A DNA stretch of 52,077 bases from Clostridiales bacterium (lineage in GTDB: Bacteria > Bacillota > Clostridia > Lachnospirales > Lachnospiraceae), in the NCBI GenBank assembly GCA_012523775.1, contig JAAYTK010000080.1, forward strand, positions 1 through 52,077, written 5' to 3'. Positions 1-9,149 of this stretch are shown here, piece after piece (the stretch's first letter is position 1; each line of letters starts with the position of its first letter). The notes beneath the pieces were generated by a model. The model worked only from the letters and a program-made list of their open reading frames with translations. It was not told where the DNA came from and did no database searches. Made by a program: the position numbers and the translations under genes.

Positions 1-93
1 ACAACGGAAGTTCCGGGAATGACTAAGGGGGATAAGGGGTATCTCAAGCGGGGAGATGCACAATCGAAAATTAAAAGGAGGTATTGGAGCAAA

Positions 94-1630
94 ATGGGTA
101 AAGAGCTAAGAAACGCAATAAAAAGAATTGCGGTACTCGTGATGGCTTTTGTGCTGGTATCTGCAGCTGTCTCGCCTGCATTGGCTGCACCTGCAAAGAA
201 GGCACCAAGCCTGTGCCACAGTATCGGAATCCGGTGTAGTAACTGCGGTAGGTAACGGAACAGCAATAATTACAGCTAATATTCCAGGCGGAGTAGGAAC
301 ATGTAAGGTTAATGTTGAATTACAGCCGGAGGATGCTATTGTATTCGACTTTGACGATGAGACCGTAGGAACGGCTAAGAGCTTCAGTGGCGCAGGTAAA
401 GCCACCATAGCACTTGATCCTACCGCTATTGGTTCAACCAATAAGGTATTAAAGGTAGAGCCATCCGGATATTCACAATTTGCATATGTCGAAGTAAATC
501 TACCCGAAGGTAAGAAACTTGGTGATTACACCTCCTTAATAGGAAAAATTCATCTAAAACAAGGGGATGTAGGCTATAAGAGCCTTATAGCACTGGCAGG
601 TGAGAACATATCTGATCTGTCACTAAGTCATGAGCCGACTCCAAGCCAGATCGGTGCTTCAGACACTAAATCGGGTAATGAGGTATTTGAGCCTGTGACT
701 ATAGAATTTACCACTATGTCTTCAGCTTTAAGAAATCTTTCGGGAACAATAGTATTGGGATTTGGTATTCATTGTGCCGGAACCGGTTCAGGGGATGGAT
801 TACCTACAATCTATTATTTAGATGAGTTGGTACTGGTTCCATATACCGGTGACCCGGTTGCGATTGAAGGTGTTACCTTAAATAAGAGTACATTAACACT
901 TTCCGAAGGAAAGACCGAACAGCTGGTGGCTACAATAGTGCCAAACAACTATACTACAAGCGGCGAGATTACCTGGACATCCAGTGATCCAACAGTGGCA
1001 ACTGTCGATTCTACAGGTAAGGTTACTGCCGTAAAAGAAGGAAATGCAACGATTACTGCAAAGACTGCGATTGATGGAGTTTCCGTGGTTTCATATGAAG
1101 CAGACTGTGCAGTCACAGTAACACCGGCGGTTGATGAACCATCGGCACCTGATATATATTTTGAAGATTTCTATATAGCTTATGAAGAACGCTTGGGTGT
1201 TGAAGAATACAATAAATACCTTGACGGAGAGAACTTTAAGTATATTGCTCATAGTGGCGGTGTAACGGAAGATACCTTAAATAAGTTTTTATCATGGGAA
1301 GGTATTAAGGAAGTCGTAAAGAGTATTGAGATAACTATTGAGATATCATCGGCTCAGGCTGTTACTGGAGCATCAATTCAAGTTGATACTTTGATGCAGA
1401 ACAAAGTGGATGATAGTTGGTTAGGCTCTTATATGATACAGACTGACGATACCGGATTAGAAATCATAAGCGAACCATATAAAATATACAGGAGTATAAT
1501 TCTCTCTGATGAGTATTGGAACGAGGATGATACTATTACAGGTAAAATATCCGCTAAGCTTAATAACCTTAAGGAAGGAACAATTGTTGAAGCTACGATA
1601 ACCATTAAGGTAACTTCAAATACTAAATGA
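94..1630 (+). pseudogene. Secreted Big2 (Ig-like) domain protein, frame-disrupted near base 210
   Basis: A good RBS (AAGGAGG at 75-81) precedes ATG 94, which opens a clear Sec signal peptide (basic start, hydrophobic core, ALAAPAKK). That frame stops at 255. From about base 209 the neighbouring frame continues to 1630 and begins in the last third of a Big2 domain (ATVSESGVVTAVGNGTA). The first part of that Ig domain is missing, so the 5' end shows both a deletion and a frame change. After it come a beta-rich module that looks carbohydrate-binding (about bases 330-840), a complete Big2 domain (about 860-1130, TWTSSDPTVATVDSTGKVTA) and an unrecognised C-terminal domain. No catalytic domain is visible. 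It could be a true pseudogene, or an assembly collapse between Ig repeats. Confidence 0.75.
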
Positions 1631-1667
1631 TAGTGAGTAATCATGAAGTTATATAAGTAATACTGTC

Positions 1668-1718
1668 AGAAAGACTACTACTTAGGCAGATGAAAGTCAG
1701 CCCGGTGGTAGTCTTTCT
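1668..1718 (+). terminator. Inverted repeat after the Big2 gene, possible terminator
   Basis: AGAAAGACTAC at 1668-1678 pairs perfectly with GTAGTCTTTCT at 1708-1718 across a loop of about 29 bases. It sits just past the stop codon. No strong T-run follows, so termination is only probable. Confidence 0.45.
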
Positions 1719-1728
1719 CCTACTGTAT

Positions 1729-1775
1729 AAAATGATACCTATATAACTAATAAAAATGATACCTATATAACTAAT
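1729..1775 (+). repeat. Two-copy tandem repeat, 24-bp period, upstream of uxuA
   Basis: A 23-base unit starting AAAATGATACC and ending AACTAAT occurs at 1729-1751 and again at 1753-1775. It lies in the AT-rich spacer before uxuA, where the uxuA promoter should be. It may be a replication-slippage duplication or a doubled regulatory site. Confidence 0.8.
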
Positions 1776-1867
1776 TTACTTGAAAACATATCCCTGTATT
1801 AGTATACTGACTATATAAATGTTTACCGTGCAATCATATAATTATGAGATAGAAAGGAAACAAGCCT

Positions 1868-2941
1868 ATGGATATGACATTACGTTGGTTTGGGAAAAAA
1901 CATGATAGTGTTAAATTGGAGCATATAAAGCAAATACCGGGGGTAAGCGGTGTGGTTTCTTCGCTTCATGACATACCCGCAGGTGAAGCATGGAAGTTGG
2001 AGGATATATTAGAACTTAAGAATCAGGTGGAGGCGGCAGGTCTTAAGCTGATTGGAATCGAAAGCGTTAACGTGCACGAGGATATTAAGATAGGTCTTCC
2101 TTCAAGAGAGCAGTATATTGAGAATTATAAGACATCTCTTGAGAATCTCGGAAAAGCCGATGTTCATATGGTATGTTATAATTTTATGCCGATTTTTGAT
2201 TGGACAAGAACCGATTTGGCTATGAGGCTTGAGGATGGATCTTATGCATTGGCTTATGATGAAAATATGATTAAGGATTTAAAGCCTGAGATGATGTTCG
2301 AACGAATGGAGAAGGAAAGCGGAGGCTTTATTCTTCCCGGCTGGGAGCCTAACCGCAGAGACGAGATTATGGACCTGTTTGAGAAATATAAGGATGTAAC
2401 GGCAGAAAAGCTCATGGCTAATTTAAAATATTTCCTGGATGCCATAATGCCCGTATGTGAAAAATATAAGATCAAGATGGCATTGCATCCCGATGATCCC
2501 GCATGGAGTGTATTCGGCCTACCAAGAATAGTGGTAAGTGAGAAGGCATTAGAGGAGATAGCCGCTTTAAATAATAGTATTTACAATGGTTTTACGTTAT
2601 GTAGCGGATCATTAGGAAGTAATCTAAGGAATAACTTACCTGATATTATCAGAAATCCAAAAATCAGTAATAGGATTCACTTTGCTCATCTTAGAAATAT
2701 GAAGTTTGATGATGATGGGGTATTTCATGAAAGCTCGCATCTTTCATCAGACGGTAATTTTGATATGTATGAGATAGTCAAAGCCCTTTATGACATTGGC
2801 TTTGATGGAGTAGTGCGTCCCGATCATGGAAGAATGATTTGGGATGAGCAGGCAAGACCGGGTTACGGTCTTTATGACAGAGCTCTTGGCGTGGCTTATC
2901 TAAACGGATTATGGGAAGCCATCAGAAAACAGGACAAGTAA
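1868..2941 (+). CDS. uxuA: Mannonate dehydratase
   Basis: A 357-residue cytoplasmic enzyme that dehydrates D-mannonate to 2-keto-3-deoxygluconate (EC 4.2.1.8) in hexuronate breakdown. The N-terminus (TLRWFGKKHD, then IKQIPGVSGVV and LHDIPAGEAW) is typical of UxuA. The metal-ligand set of the TIM-barrel family is visible: His207 in ALHPDD, Cys245 in TLCSGSLG, the HFAHLRN segment at 271-277, and Asp319 in RPDHGR. Length matches the family. The start has an AGAAAGGAA RBS. uxuB follows after 61 bases, so the two are probably cotranscribed. Glucuronate isomerase and the KDG kinase and aldolase are not in the window. Confidence 0.95.
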   Translation: MDMTLRWFGKKHDSVKLEHIKQIPGVSGVVSSLHDIPAGEAWKLEDILELKNQVEAAGLKLIGIESVNVHEDIKIGLPSREQYIENYKTSLENLGKADVHMVCYNFMPIFDWTRTDLAMRLEDGSYALAYDENMIKDLKPEMMFERMEKESGGFILPGWEPNRRDEIMDLFEKYKDVTAEKLMANLKYFLDAIMPVCEKYKIKMALHPDDPAWSVFGLPRIVVSEKALEEIAALNNSIYNGFTLCSGSLGSNLRNNLPDIIRNPKISNRIHFAHLRNMKFDDDGVFHESSHLSSDGNFDMYEIVKALYDIGFDGVVRPDHGRMIWDEQARPGYGLYDRALGVAYLNGLWEAIRKQDK

Positions 2942-3002
2942 AACGATTTAGGCGATAACATTATAGAATTATAAATATTGTTATTAAGAAAGGTATTGGA
3001 GC

Positions 3003-4646
3003 ATGAAACTTATTAATTATGATAATTCATGGATACAAAAGGGCTATGAACTACCAAGCTATGACAGAGACAGCATAAGAAAAGAGACTATGGATAATCC
3101 CACCTGGATACATTTTGGAGCGGGGAATATCTTTCGCGGTTTTCCTGCTGCAGGGCTTAACAGCATGCTTAATGAAGGAAGCTATGACAGAGGTGTTATC
3201 GTCAGTGAGGGCTTTGATTATGAGATAATCGAGAAAGCCTATAGACCATATGACGATCTGAGTCTATTGGTCGTTCTAAAATCCGACGGAAATATAGAGA
3301 AGAAGGTTATCGGCAGTGTAGTCGAATCTATTGCCGCTGATACCACCCTGAAAAATGAATGGGAGCGTCTGAAAGAGATATTTCGTAAGCCATCCCTGCA
3401 AATGGTAAGCTTTACGATTACAGAAAAGGGTTATAGCTTGGTTGATTCGGCAGGTGTATATCTTGGTATTGTATTAGATGATTTTAAAGCAGGATACAAT
3501 AGGCCCACACATCTTATGGGAAAAATAACAGCGCTTCTGCATGAGAGATATCTTGGTTCTAACTCACAGCCTTCTAAGCTTCCTATATCTATGGTGAGTA
3601 TGGATAACTGCTCCCATAACGGAGATAAATTATTCGAAGCGGTAGAAGTCTATGCAAAGAATTGGGTAAATAATGGCTTTATAGATGAAGGTTTTCTGGG
3701 TTACATCAGGGATACGAATAAAGTGGCATTTCCATGGAGTATGATCGATAAGATCACACCGAGACCGGATGACAAAATTAAGTTTCTTTTGGAGGAGGAT
3801 GGGTTCGAGGATACGGAGCTGATAATAACCTCAAAGAATACCTACACGGCACCGTTTGTCAATGCTGAGGAAACGGAATATCTTATAATCGAGGATGCGT
3901 TCCCCAATGGAAGGCCGCCCTTTGAAAAGGCAGGTTTTCTGTTTACAGACAGAGAGACAGTGGACAAGGTCGAGAAGATGAAGGTATGTACATGCCTCAA
4001 TCCTCTTCATACGGCTCTCGCAATCTTCGGTTGTCTTTTGTCCTATACAACTATTTGGGAGGAAATGAGAGATCCGGACCTGGTTAGGTTGGTCAACAGG
4101 ATAGGATATGATGAGGGAATGCCTGTGGTGGTTAATCCCGGTGTAATAGATCCCATAGATTTTATTAAGGCTGTACTGGAGATTCGTTTACCCAATCCTT
4201 TTATGCCGGATGCACCTCAGCGAATAGCCACCGATACATCCCAGAAGATACCTATCCGTTATGGCGAAACCATAAAGTCATATAGAGACAGCGGTACGCT
4301 TAAGGTCTCGGATCTGACCTTTATACCCCTTACAATAGCCGGATGGTGCAGGTATCTTATGGGAATCGATGATGAAGGCAATCCCTTTACCCCTAGCCCT
4401 GACCCCTTACTTGATGAGCTGATGGATTATGTTAAGGATGTTAGGTTAGGAGACACCAATGCAGATACAAGTATCTTAAGACCAATACTCTCCAATGATA
4501 AAATCTTTGCGGTTAATCTATATGATGTCGGATTAGGAGAAAAGATTGAGGGTATGTTCCGGGAGCTTACTGCCGGTAAGGGAGCGGTGAGAGATACATT
4601 AAGAAAATATTTAGATTCAGTACCAGGTACGGGTACAGTTAAATAG
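3003..4646 (+). CDS. uxuB: Fructuronate reductase (mannitol dehydrogenase family)
   Basis: A 547-residue NAD-dependent long-chain polyol dehydrogenase family member. The N-terminal Rossmann motif is visible (WIHFGAGNIFRGF, residues about 35-47), followed by the C-terminal domain typical of mannitol dehydrogenases. Placed directly after uxuA, its likely job is interconversion of D-fructuronate and D-mannonate (EC 1.1.1.57), which supplies the uxuA substrate. It is somewhat longer than E. coli UxuB (about 486 residues). The C-terminal codons lie in a GGTAC-rich stretch (4620-4636) resembling the GGTACC palindrome at 7016-7079. Mannitol dehydrogenase or tagaturonate reductase are alternatives that the context makes less likely. 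Confidence 0.88.
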   Translation: MKLINYDNSWIQKGYELPSYDRDSIRKETMDNPTWIHFGAGNIFRGFPAAGLNSMLNEGSYDRGVIVSEGFDYEIIEKAYRPYDDLSLLVVLKSDGNIEKKVIGSVVESIAADTTLKNEWERLKEIFRKPSLQMVSFTITEKGYSLVDSAGVYLGIVLDDFKAGYNRPTHLMGKITALLHERYLGSNSQPSKLPISMVSMDNCSHNGDKLFEAVEVYAKNWVNNGFIDEGFLGYIRDTNKVAFPWSMIDKITPRPDDKIKFLLEEDGFEDTELIITSKNTYTAPFVNAEETEYLIIEDAFPNGRPPFEKAGFLFTDRETVDKVEKMKVCTCLNPLHTALAIFGCLLSYTTIWEEMRDPDLVRLVNRIGYDEGMPVVVNPGVIDPIDFIKAVLEIRLPNPFMPDAPQRIATDTSQKIPIRYGETIKSYRDSGTLKVSDLTFIPLTIAGWCRYLMGIDDEGNPFTPSPDPLLDELMDYVKDVRLGDTNADTSILRPILSNDKIFAVNLYDVGLGEKIEGMFRELTAGKGAVRDTLRKYLDSVPGTGTVK

Positions 4647-4665
4647 ATGAAAGGAGCGTAATACA

Positions 4666-5082
4666 ATGAAGTCTTACAGAAAGGAACTGCTTTTTAATAC
4701 TAAGACCCGTAGGGCATTTATCAATATTACCCCACAGGTCGAAGCGGCTCTGAGAGAAAGTGGTATAAAGGAAGGTCTGTGTCTTGTTAATGCCATGCAC
4801 ATTACGGCAAGTGTGTTCATAAATGATAACGAAAGCGGCCTGCATCGTGACTTTGAAAGGTGGCTCGAAAAGCTCGCACCGGAAAAGCCATATGACCAGT
4901 ATGATCATAATGGCTATGAGGATAATGCGGATGCTCATTTGAAGCGCTCTGTCATGGGACGGGAGGTTGTTGTAGCCGTCACGGACGGAAGGCTTGACTT
5001 TGGAACCTGGGAGCAGATATTCTATGGTGAATTTGACGGCATGCGTAATAAGCGTGTGCTGGTGAAAATAATCGGAGAGTAA
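4666..5082 (+). CDS. YjbQ/UPF0047 family protein
   Basis: A 138-residue single-domain protein of the YjbQ (UPF0047) family. The family signature is clear: NAMHITASV near residue 45, [13 protein letters not shown] in the middle, then [12 protein letters not shown] followed by FYGEFDG. E. coli YjbQ has weak thiamine-phosphate-synthase-like activity, but the physiological role is unsettled. It starts 19 bases after uxuB with a GAAAGGAG RBS, so it probably shares the uxu transcript. A link to uronate metabolism is not established. It is convergent with the hydrolase gene, leaving only 7 bases between the two stop codons. Confidence 0.85.
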   Translation: MKSYRKELLFNTKTRRAFINITPQVEAALRESGIKEGLCLVNAMHITASVFINDNESGLHRDFERWLEKLAPEKPYDQYDHNGYEDNADAHLKRSVMGREVVVAVTDGRLDFGTWEQIFYGEFDGMRNKRVLVKIIGE

Positions 5083-5089
5083 ATATGCA

Positions 5090-6271
5090 CTATCTGCCAC
5101 CGAGAGTTACTCTCAGCAATTCATCTATAAATTTATCGGTCTCATTTATCCAGGGGCTATGGCCTGAATTTTCAAACCATACCAGTTCCTTGTGAGGGGC
5201 GGTTAGTGTCTCAAAGTAATCCTCTACCAAGGAGGTTGGAGCATTAATATCATGACGGCCAATGAAGAAATATATTGGAACGCCTAATTTTGCATAATTG
5301 ATTCGTAAGTCAGTTTCATATAGCTGAGGATATACATGATTGAAGGTGGTAACTATACCCCTAAAATAATTAATCTTATCAATTATCCCGTATTCCTCTG
5401 AGAATAAATCACGAAGCGTATTATATCCACTGTTATGTATCTTTGGATTTCTCATCATATAATCACTTAGATACTGTAGATATTCTGCGCTTTTCCAGGT
5501 TACGTTCTTACCATAGTAAGGGGGAGGACCGTTTTCTTTTAACTTTTGAAGCTTCCCGGTATCATTTTTATTCTCGGCAATTTCCATGGCAAACTCATAA
5601 TCTATGAGTTCGGTCTCCAAAAATGCCACCATCTGGCCTGTGCCAATGACACAGTGGTACAATTCGGGTGCTTTATCCGCCAGGAAGATTCCTAATGCAC
5701 TGCCCCAGGATTCACCGACCAGGTATATTTTCTCTTGATTAAATTCATCACATAGGTATTTTGTCAATTCATAACCGTCATCAATATAATTTTCCACAGA
5801 AATATTCTTACCTGCATTATAAGATTTGGCAGAACCAGGCTGATCCCAATTTACTACGACAAAATGCTTTTCCAGCTTTGAGAGGGTATGACGTACTGCC
5901 GCCATCTGGGAACCGCCCGGTCCTCCTGCCAAAAACAAAAGAATGGGATTGTCTTTATCTGTTCCACGGATACTGATCCATTCCTTTCGACCATTGAGCT
6001 CTATTTTCCTGAGCTCGTAAATACTGTTGGAATTATCTTTTGACTTAACAAAAGGAGTATGTGCGGTTATCTGTGTAAATACAACAAACAGTATACACAG
6101 AATTATACTGACACTTAATATAATAATATTTGTCCTGAGTCTTGACGGGTTAAAGCGGTTGGCACCGGCTTTAAAATGTCTGGCAGCTACAAATATAATC
6201 CTAAATAATAAAGATATAAATGAAACCACAGACACAAGTGATAATCCAAAAAATATTAATACTTTTACCAT
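5090..6271 (-). CDS. Membrane-anchored alpha/beta hydrolase, proline iminopeptidase-like
   Basis: A 393-residue protein. Two hydrophobic segments at the N-terminus (about residues 4-28 and 48-68) should anchor it in the membrane, followed by an alpha/beta-hydrolase domain. Visible motifs are LAGGPGGS (oxyanion-hole region), WDQPGSAKS, the nucleophile elbow GESWGS with Ser188, a late Asp in GRHDINAP, and the catalytic His in NSGHSPW. The HGGPG-like and DQPGxG-like pair resembles proline iminopeptidases (peptidase S33). The substrate is unknown. It is divergent from a TetR gene, with TTGACC palindromes between them, so TetR-type control is the simplest inference. The start has an AGGAGA RBS. 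Confidence 0.82.
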   Translation of the reverse strand: MVKVLIFFGLSLVSVVSFISLLFRIIFVAARHFKAGANRFNPSRLRTNIIILSVSIILCILFVVFTQITAHTPFVKSKDNSNSIYELRKIELNGRKEWISIRGTDKDNPILLFLAGGPGGSQMAAVRHTLSKLEKHFVVVNWDQPGSAKSYNAGKNISVENYIDDGYELTKYLCDEFNQEKIYLVGESWGSALGIFLADKAPELYHCVIGTGQMVAFLETELIDYEFAMEIAENKNDTGKLQKLKENGPPPYYGKNVTWKSAEYLQYLSDYMMRNPKIHNSGYNTLRDLFSEEYGIIDKINYFRGIVTTFNHVYPQLYETDLRINYAKLGVPIYFFIGRHDINAPTSLVEDYFETLTAPHKELVWFENSGHSPWINETDKFIDELLRVTLGGR

Positions 6272-6293
6272 AAATAATCTCCTGTTATTAAAT

Positions 6294-6341
6294 TTGACCG
6301 TTGTTCAAAAATAGCATAACAAAATGTTGACCACTGGTCAA
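6294..6341. promoter_or_regulatory. Two TTGACC-type palindromes, candidate TetR operators
   Basis: TTGACCACTGGTCAA at 6327-6341 is a perfect 15-bp palindrome around a central C. A second, imperfect copy, TTGACCGTTGTTCAA, is at 6294-6308. Both lie in the 137-bp divergent spacer between the hydrolase and TetR genes, and the second is about 23 bases upstream of the hydrolase start. The placement suits autoregulation and joint repression by the adjacent TetR protein (inference). Confidence 0.65.
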
Positions 6342-6408
6342 TATTTTATTTTTATGATATGATATAAATTAGAGAACTATACAAGACAAATTTATATTAT
6401 TAAAGGCG

Positions 6409-7014
6409 GTGAGAGAGATAGATAAAAGAGAACGCATTTTAAATGCAGTGCAGGAGTTGCTTAAGGACGGTAAAGCAGGTAAAGCATCTGTCAGTGACAT
6501 AGCAAAGAAGGCAGGGATTGCTAAGGGTGGTATATATTATTATTTTAGCTCTAAGGAAGAGATAATAGATGAGCTGGTAGATCGACAGTATAGTAATATC
6601 ATAGAGGACTGCCGGGAAGCAGTTGAGAAAAGTGATAGTAATGCTCCCGATAAGCTGAGATTGCTACTAAACAGTTATCGCAGCGGTATTGTGGATAAGA
6701 ATCTTGATGTATATCTTCATTCTCAGGAGAATGCATATATTCATCAAAAATCTTTAGCTACAATATTAATAAAGCTTTCGGAAATAGTTACTTCGATTAT
6801 AGATCAGGGCAATAAAAGAAAGGAATTTAAATGTGAATATCCAAGGGAATATGCTGAAATAACATTATCCGCATTTACATTTCTCTTAGATCCGGGTATA
6901 TTTAACTGGTCGAAAGAGGAAATAAATAATAAAATGAGAGCACTTGCGGACATATTGGAGAAGGGACTGGGTGCGAAGATCGGAGCATTTTCGTTTTTAT
7001 ACGAAAGCAAATAA
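6409..7014 (+). CDS. TetR/AcrR family transcriptional regulator
   Basis: A 201-residue regulator. The N-terminal DNA-binding domain is typical (RERILNAVQELL, then VSDIAKKAGIAKGGIYYYF at about residues 27-45, then SKEEIIDELV). The ligand-binding half is not recognisable further. The start is a GTG at 6409, because no in-frame ATG lies upstream; its ribosome binding site (AAAGGCGG) is unusually close, so the true start is not certain. It probably regulates the divergent hydrolase through the palindromes between them. Confidence 0.88.
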   Translation: MREIDKRERILNAVQELLKDGKAGKASVSDIAKKAGIAKGGIYYYFSSKEEIIDELVDRQYSNIIEDCREAVEKSDSNAPDKLRLLLNSYRSGIVDKNLDVYLHSQENAYIHQKSLATILIKLSEIVTSIIDQGNKRKEFKCEYPREYAEITLSAFTFLLDPGIFNWSKEEINNKMRALADILEKGLGAKIGAFSFLYESK

Positions 7015-7015
7015 T

Positions 7016-7079
7016 CGGTACCAGGTACATGTAAACTGTACCTGGTACCGAAATGGTACCGAAATGATGGTACCTTTTT
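7016..7079 (+). repeat. GGTACC-rich palindromic element with terminator
   Basis: CGGTACCAGGTAC at 7016-7028 and GTACCTGGTACCG at 7038-7050 form a perfect 13-bp stem with a 9-base loop. Two more GGTACC sites follow at 7055-7060 and 7069-7074, the last running straight into TTTTT (7075-7079). It lies between the convergent TetR gene and the yyaL-like pseudogene, so it can terminate transcription. The internal repetition is more than a terminator needs. Confidence 0.75.
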
Positions 7080-7083
7080 GTCC

Positions 7084-8980
7084 CTACAACTTTGTTGTAG
7101 GAGCATGGCAGTGATGGTCTTCGCAGATATAATAGGTGGTTTTGTCATCTATGGCATGATAATCCTTTATATATTTCACGATTTTTTGTAATTCTTCTTC
7201 ATTTTGCTTCGTTTTTACGATGACTGTCATATTCGGGTTATAGTGGGATGCCATATACTTCTTTAATTCTTCAAACTCCGGGTTTTCCCGGGGGTTTCTT
7301 TTTATGGTTTTAGCCGTAGTAATATTATCGTCTTTGTTACTGACGACGCATATGATTTCCTTTGAGGGATATAATGCACCAAGGAAAGCAAGCTGAGCAA
7401 AGCAATAGCTCGCAGGGTGGTTTTTAACCTGTCCTGCAAGGAAGCGAAGCTGTTTATCTGCATATTCTCTGTATTTTGAATTAGTGGTTATATGAGCGAT
7501 TCTTTGCAGTACATATCCGGCCACTGAGTTACCCGAAGGAATTGCGCCATCGTAGACCTCCTTAGGGCGGTAAATTAATTCCTCAGAATCGTTACCGGTC
7601 AGGAAGAATCCCTCATTAATGTCATCCCAGAAATCCAGTAGCATCTTGTCCATAAGCTCAATTGCCTGCTTCAGATATATGGTGTTGAAGGTTGCGTCAT
7701 ACACACATAGAAGTGCATAACAAAGGAATGCATAATCATCCAGATTACCGTTGTTTGCGGCCTCTCCATCACGATACCTTACATAAAGCCGACCGTCCTT
7801 ATCTATGAGCTTTGTATTGATAAAATTAACCGCACGCTCCGCGATATCAGCATATTCCTTGCACTGCAGTATAATAGCTGCCTTGGCATATGCGGATATC
7901 ATAAGGCTGTTCCATGAGGTAAGAATCTTATCATCCTTGTGTAGCTTATAACGGTTCTGACGGTACCTATATATATAGTTGCATAGTCTTGAGACTCTTT
8001 CGTTTTCCGGATTAAGCTCGGTAGCATGAAGGCGATTCGGAATGGAGGATCCCTCAAAACTTCCCTCCTTTGTTATATTAAAATAATTACAGAAGAAGCC
8101 TGCATCATCGTTTTGAAGAACGGAATTTATCTCGTCAGGCGTAAATACATAGTATTTTCCCTCAACACCTTCGCTGTCTGCATCCTGAGCGGAATAAAAG
8201 CCTCCCTCCATATCTGTCATTTCCCGATGAATATATTCCAAAATCTGAGTGGCGATGACTCTATATAAGGAATTCTTTGTATGCTGATAGGTCTCAAGAT
8301 AGGCTATTGCCAAAAGGGCATTGTCATAAAGCATTTTCTCAAAATGCGGAATCAGCCATTTGGCATCGGTAGAATATCTGGAAAAGCCATAGCCGATGTG
8401 ATCATATATTCCGCCCTTATACATATTGGTTAAGGTGTTTTCCACCATAAATAATGTTTTTTCATCTGCTTCAAGACTGGAGTAAGCCAGAAGGAACATC
8501 AGGTTATGAGGTGTAGGAAACTTAGGCTCATTACCGAATCCGCCGTAATCATGATCAAAATTCTGCTTAAGCTGAGAAACTGCAAGATTAACAAGATCCT
8601 TCGTTACATCTGCCTTGTCGGTTTGACCTTCAAAATTCCTTTTCATAATCTGTGTGATGCTACTGCCGATGTCCATCAATTCATCCTGATTTCGTATCCA
8701 GTCTTCGTGAACCCGGGTCAGTAAATCCATTAATCCCATAAGACCGTAGCCTGTATTTTTTGGAAGATATGTGGTAACATAAATCGGCTTTGCATCGTAG
8801 ACATTAGCAAGTACCTCAGGAATAGCCAATAGATAAAAATATCGGCCTATTTTCTTGCTTGGCTTTGCTAAATGCCTCCTCACCCCATGGATACCAATTA
8901 ACGGGGTTATAGGCGTGTTGTAGAAGATAAGGGGATTTTTCTTCTTTTAATCTATTGGCTATTAACGTTGAGTTACTCAT
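7084..8980 (-). pseudogene. YyaL/DUF255 thioredoxin-domain protein, internally deleted and frameshifted
   Basis: The gene starts at ATG 8980 with an ideal GGAGGTGA RBS (8985-8992 on the other strand). The N-terminus is diagnostic of the YyaL/spermatogenesis-associated-20 family ([25 protein letters not shown], then IFLSIGYS). Straight after GYS the frame hits a stop at 8816-8818. The family resumes in another frame with DAKPIYVTTYLPKNTG and continues through the six-hairpin-like domain to a typical end (YICEDHHCHAP). Intact members have about 70 residues at the junction, including the CHWCHVM active-site segment, and these are missing. The product should therefore be non-functional as a thioredoxin-like enzyme, if the sequence is right. 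The rest of the coding frame, down to 7084, is open and well conserved. Confidence 0.85.
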
Positions 8981-9149
8981 AATATCACCTCCAGTCATGA
9001 ATTTATTTACTTGTTTAGCATACCCAAAAGTAATTATAGAAATTCAATATCTTTAGCACACCAATTTTTCAATAATATAACTTTTTCACATAATGGCTAT
9101 CCCACTTATCATATAATGAAACAAAGCTTAATTAAGGGATGGGCATGCT

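Noticed and set aside
5761-6314. Open frames on the + strand opposite the hydrolase gene
   Set aside because: They lack RBS and family features and overlap a clear hydrolase on the other strand.
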